From Flavobacteriaceae bacterium (GTDB lineage: Bacteria > Bacteroidota > Bacteroidia > Flavobacteriales > Flavobacteriaceae), in contig JAHQVM010000034.1 in the NCBI GenBank assembly GCA_019634365.1, positions 1-34,029 of the forward strand: a stretch of DNA of 34,029 nucleotides, in the 5' to 3' direction. The stretch's first letter is position 1. Each line of letters opens with the position of its first letter. Below are positions 30,927 through 34,029 of this stretch, piece after piece. Below the pieces are notes generated by a model. It was not told the origin of the DNA and ran no database searches. It was given only the letters and a program-made list of their open reading frames with translations. A program made the translations under genes and the position numbers.

Positions 30927-30931
30927 CCTCC
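30927..30931 (-). promoter_or_regulatory. Strong Shine-Dalgarno that fixes a TTG start
   Basis: GGAGG on the minus strand, within CCTAAAGGAGGCAAT, directly before TTG at 30922. Most genes in this window lack such a site, so it decides the start of the Omp85-like gene. Confidence 0.7.
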
Positions 30932-31001
30932 TTTAGGGTGTGTAAAACTAACGTTATTGGGTCGCTTTTCATATTTCAATTTTAAATAATTGTTACTCAA
31001 T

Positions 31002-31009
31002 CAAAAATA
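31002..31009 (-). promoter_or_regulatory. -7 promoter box of the Omp85-like gene
   Basis: TATTTTTG on the minus strand matches TAnnTTTG and predicts a start near 30998, a leader of about 76 bases. It is 36 bp from the divergent rpsL box, so the two promoters are back to back. Confidence 0.5.
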
Positions 31010-31044
31010 AATTCGGGCATATTGGAATAATTCAATTTTATTTC

Positions 31045-31052
31045 TACCTTTG
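31045..31052 (+). promoter_or_regulatory. Promoter of the str operon (rpsL-rpsG-fusA)
   Basis: The -7 box TACCTTTG has TTG at 31022-31024 exactly 20 nt upstream. The predicted start near 31056 leaves a leader of about 53 bases. Both elements and their spacing match the Bacteroidota consensus. Confidence 0.75.
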
Positions 31053-31108
31053 CACGCCCTTTTATAGGGGAAATTATGTCATTTAATTAAGTATAATAAG
31101 GATTTTAT

Positions 31109-31483
31109 ATGCCAACTATTTCACAATTAGTACGAAAAGGAAGAGCCAAAATAACCAAGAAGAGTAAATCGGCTGCTTTGGATTCGTGCCCGCAACGTCG
31201 CGGTGTGTGTACGCGTGTATATACCACTACTCCTAAGAAACCGAACTCTGCGATGCGTAAAGTAGCGCGTGTTCGATTGACTAACGGAAAAGAGGTAAAC
31301 GCATACATCGGCGGTGAGGGACACAATCTTCAAGAGCACTCGATAGTATTGGTTAGAGGTGGAAGGGTAAAAGATTTACCGGGAGTTAGATATCATATCG
31401 TTCGTGGAGCTTTGGACACCGCTGGTGTTGAAGGAAGAACACAACGTAGATCTAAGTACGGTGCAAAACGCCCTAAGAAGTAA
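31109..31483 (+). CDS. rpsL: 30S ribosomal protein S12
   Basis: A 124-residue S12 of normal length, part of the decoding centre of the 30S subunit. The core [20 protein letters not shown] and [11 protein letters not shown] are conserved. Lysines 43 (in TPKKPNSA) and 88 (in [11 protein letters not shown]), the residues changed in many streptomycin-resistant mutants, are in the normal sensitive form. It is the first gene of the str operon, with rpsG 25 bp downstream. Confidence 0.98.
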   Translation: MPTISQLVRKGRAKITKKSKSAALDSCPQRRGVCTRVYTTTPKKPNSAMRKVARVRLTNGKEVNAYIGGEGHNLQEHSIVLVRGGRVKDLPGVRYHIVRGALDTAGVEGRTQRRSKYGAKRPKK

Positions 31484-31508
31484 TTTTAAACAGCTTTAAA
31501 ACGAAGAA

Positions 31509-31985
31509 ATGAGAAAAAGAGCAGCCAAGAAAAGACCGCTTTTACCGGATCCAAGATTTAACGATCAATTAGTGACACGTTTTGTGAACAACTTAATGTG
31601 GGACGGTAAGAAGTCGGTGGCTTTCAAGATATTCTACGATGCAATCGATATCGTAGACGAGAAAAAACAAGACGAAGAAAAATCGGCTTTGGAAATTTGG
31701 AAGGACGCACTTTCCAATGTTATGCCTCACGTAGAAGTACGTAGCCGAAGAGTAGGGGGAGCAACTTTCCAAATCCCTATGCAAATACGCCCAGACCGTA
31801 AGATATCCACTGCTATGAAGTGGTTAATCAGTTATTCTAGAAAGCGTAACGAAAAGTCGATGGCGCAAAAATTGGCTGCCGAGATTTTGGCAGCTGCTAA
31901 AGAAGAAGGTGCGGCAGTTAAGAAACGTGTGGATACACACAAGATGGCTGAAGCAAACAAAGCATTCTCACACTTTAGATTCTAA
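31509..31985 (+). CDS. rpsG: 30S ribosomal protein S7
   Basis: A 158-residue S7, the main organiser of 16S rRNA 3'-domain folding and part of the exit-site region. It begins [19 protein letters not shown], has the [14 protein letters not shown] helix and the conserved block [20 protein letters not shown], and ends with the [14 protein letters not shown] tail. In other bacteria S7 is the translational autoregulator of this operon. That mode of control is likely here but no binding structure was checked. fusA starts 6 bp after its stop codon. Confidence 0.98.
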   Translation: MRKRAAKKRPLLPDPRFNDQLVTRFVNNLMWDGKKSVAFKIFYDAIDIVDEKKQDEEKSALEIWKDALSNVMPHVEVRSRRVGGATFQIPMQIRPDRKISTAMKWLISYSRKRNEKSMAQKLAAEILAAAKEEGAAVKKRVDTHKMAEANKAFSHFRF

Positions 31986-31991
31986 TAAAAA

Positions 31992-34029
31992 ATGGCAAGA
32001 AATTTAAAACTTACTAGAAATATTGGAATTGCCGCGCACATTGATGCCGGTAAAACCACCACTACAGAGCGTATCCTTTACTATACTGGGGTAAGCCACA
32101 AAATTGGAGAAGTTCACGATGGTGCTGCCACTATGGACTGGATGGAGCAAGAGCAGGAAAGAGGTATTACCATTACTTCTGCAGCAACTACTTGTACATG
32201 GAACTTCCCCATCGAGAATGGAAAGCCAACCGATGAAACCAAAGGGTATCATTTCAATATTATCGATACTCCCGGTCACGTAGACTTTACAGTAGAGGTA
32301 AACCGTTCTTTACGTGTATTGGACGGATTGGTATTCTTGTTTAGTGCGGTAGATGGTGTAGAGCCTCAGTCTGAAACTAACTGGAGATTGGCAGATAACT
32401 ATAAAGTACCTCGTATCGGATTCGTTAACAAAATGGACCGTCAGGGATCTAACTTTATGGCTGTATGTCAGCAGGTGAAGGATATGTTAGGGTCTAATGC
32501 GGTGCCAATTGTTATGAACATTGGTGATGAAATGGACTTTAAAGGAATTGTAGACTTGGTGAAGAACCGTGCTATCGTTTGGCATGATGAGACACAAGGT
32601 GCTACGTTTGATGTTATCGATATTCCAGAAGAGTTAAAAGAAGAAGCTGCTGAGTTGAGAGGGAAGTTGATCGAGGAAGTTGCGGCTTACGATGAGAACC
32701 TTCTTGAAAAGTTCATGGAAGATGAAAACTCCATTACAGAAGAAGAGATTCACGCTGCCTTGCGTGCTGCGGTAATGGATATGTCTATCATTCCTATGAT
32801 TTGTGGATCTGCATTTAAGAACAAAGGAGTTCAGTTCCTTTTAGATGCAGTATGTCGTTACTTGCCTTCTCCTGTAGACAGGGATGCGATTGTAGGTACA
32901 GATCCTGATACCGATGAAGAAATAAGCCGTAAACCAAGTGTGGACGATCCGTTTGCTGCTTTGGCATTTAAGATTGCTACCGATCCTTTCGTAGGACGTT
33001 TGGCTTTCTTCCGTACTTATTCAGGTCGTTTGGATGCAGGTTCTTATGTATTGAACAACCGTTCTGGTAAGAAAGAGCGTATTTCACGTATTTATCAGAT
33101 GCACTCCAATAAGCAGAATGCTATCGACTTTATCGAAGCTGGAGATATTGGGGCAGCCGTAGGATTTAAAGATATTAAGACAGGAGATACCCTTTCTGCT
33201 GAGAAAGCTCCTATTGTATTGGAATCTATGGATTTCCCAGATCCAGTAATTGGTATTGCTGTAGAGCCTAAAACAAAGGCAGATGTGGATAAATTGGGTA
33301 TGGCTTTGGCTAAATTGGCTGAAGAAGATCCAACATTCCAAGTACGTACCGATGAGGCTTCTGGACAAACCATTATTTCTGGTATGGGAGAGCTTCACTT
33401 GGATATTATTGTAGATCGTTTGAAGCGTGAGTTCAAGGTAGAGGTGAACCAAGGTAAGCCTCAGGTAGAGTACAAAGAAGCAATTACTCGTGATGCAGAT
33501 CACAGAGAAGTATATAAGAAACAGACAGGGGGTCGTGGTAAATTTGCGGATATCGTATTTACTATAGGACCTGCTGAAGAAGGAAAAGTTGGACTTGAAT
33601 TCGTTAACAACATTAAAGGAGGTAACATTCCTAAGGAATTTATTCCTTCTGTTGAAAAAGGATTTAAGGCAGCTATGAAAAACGGTCCTTTGGCAGGATT
33701 CGAAGTAGATAGTATGAAGGTTACCCTTAACGATGGTTCATTCCACGCGGTAGACTCCGATCAGCTTTCATTCGAATTGGCTGCGAAGCTAGGATTTAAA
33801 GCTGTTGCTAAGTCTGCTGGTGCAGTGATCATGGAGCCTATTATGAAGTTGGAGGTATTGACTCCAGAAGAGAATATGGGTGATATCGTAGGAGACTTGA
33901 ACCGTCGTCGTGGGCAGGTAAATGACATGAGCGACCGTGCAGGATCTAAAGTTGTTAAGGCTGAAGAGCCACTTTCTGAAATGTTTGGTTATTTAACCAC
34001 TTTGAGAACGTTGTCTTCTGGTCGTGCAA
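31992..34029 (+). CDS. fusA: Elongation factor G (3' end outside window)
   Basis: The frame from the ATG at 31992 is open to the window edge, giving 679 codons of an EF-G usually just over 700 residues, so only about 30 C-terminal residues are missing. It begins [20 protein letters not shown] with the P-loop AHIDAGKT (15-22). It then has the switch region [12 protein letters not shown]3 DTPGH and G4 NKMD. Later domains show [19 protein letters not shown] and the domain IV/V stretch [23 protein letters not shown] drives ribosomal translocation and recycling with GTP. Position and order match the str operon. Confidence 0.97.
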   Translation, partial: MARNLKLTRNIGIAAHIDAGKTTTTERILYYTGVSHKIGEVHDGAATMDWMEQEQERGITITSAATTCTWNFPIENGKPTDETKGYHFNIIDTPGHVDFTVEVNRSLRVLDGLVFLFSAVDGVEPQSETNWRLADNYKVPRIGFVNKMDRQGSNFMAVCQQVKDMLGSNAVPIVMNIGDEMDFKGIVDLVKNRAIVWHDETQGATFDVIDIPEELKEEAAELRGKLIEEVAAYDENLLEKFMEDENSITEEEIHAALRAAVMDMSIIPMICGSAFKNKGVQFLLDAVCRYLPSPVDRDAIVGTDPDTDEEISRKPSVDDPFAALAFKIATDPFVGRLAFFRTYSGRLDAGSYVLNNRSGKKERISRIYQMHSNKQNAIDFIEAGDIGAAVGFKDIKTGDTLSAEKAPIVLESMDFPDPVIGIAVEPKTKADVDKLGMALAKLAEEDPTFQVRTDEASGQTIISGMGELHLDIIVDRLKREFKVEVNQGKPQVEYKEAITRDADHREVYKKQTGGRGKFADIVFTIGPAEEGKVGLEFVNNIKGGNIPKEFIPSVEKGFKAAMKNGPLAGFEVDSMKVTLNDGSFHAVDSDQLSFELAAKLGFKAVAKSAGAVIMEPIMKLEVLTPEENMGDIVGDLNRRRGQVNDMSDRAGSKVVKAEEPLSEMFGYLTTLRTLSSGRA

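Overview
The window looks like chromosome from a member of the Bacteroidota, most probably a marine Flavobacteriaceae. The evidence is a SusC/SusD outer-membrane pair, two proteins with C-terminal type IX secretion (T9SS) sorting domains, lipoproteins with acidic residues after the lipobox cysteine, repeated Bacteroidota-type -7 promoter boxes (TAnnTTTG), and mostly weak or absent Shine-Dalgarno sequences. No genus is claimed. I see no rRNA, tRNA, CRISPR array, transposase, integrase or phage gene.

Layout. 1-769 (-): a GbsR/MarR-type regulator and a small membrane protein, each preceded by a copy of the same inverted repeat. 859-5013 (-): purK, purE, a small membrane protein and an M3 oligopeptidase. 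5108-6722 (+): adk and obgE, divergent from purK. 6834-11731: a T9SS-exported L-domain-like repeat protein, a DUF4136 lipoprotein, DoxX (-), a secreted TPR protein and mpl. 11873-13577: a lipoprotein facing a PaiB-like and a DinB/DUF1569-like pair (-). 13640-16321 (+): radC, a polysaccharide-deacetylase-like protein lacking the expected catalytic motifs, and a YjjG-type HAD phosphatase. 16373-19150 (+): an envelope operon of lipoprotein, DUF5723 protein and secreted protein. 19147-22020: rarA (-), rhomboid protease (+) and rlmB (-), with two 4-nt tail-to-tail overlaps. 22091-28753 (-): a T9SS cargo protein, a small lipoprotein, SusD and SusC. 28754-29224: a non-coding gap. 29225-30922 (-): an Omp85/TamA-like outer-membrane protein. 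31109-34029 (+): the str operon rpsL-rpsG-fusA, with fusA cut by the window edge.

How the genes fit together. Most are housekeeping: purine synthesis and adenylate balance (purK, purE, adk), ribosome assembly and translation (obgE, rlmB, rpsL, rpsG, fusA), replication-fork repair (rarA, radC) and peptidoglycan recycling (mpl). The accessory layer is cell-envelope biology: surface lipoproteins, T9SS cargo, a SusCD importer without neighbouring glycan enzymes, and an Omp85 protein.

I did not find a clear new defence or mobile system. The best leads are the two-site GbsR-type operator, the apparently inactivated deacetylase-like protein between radC and yjjG, the three-gene envelope operon at 16373-19150, a group of promoters that would give almost leaderless mRNAs, and the unexplained gap upstream of susC.
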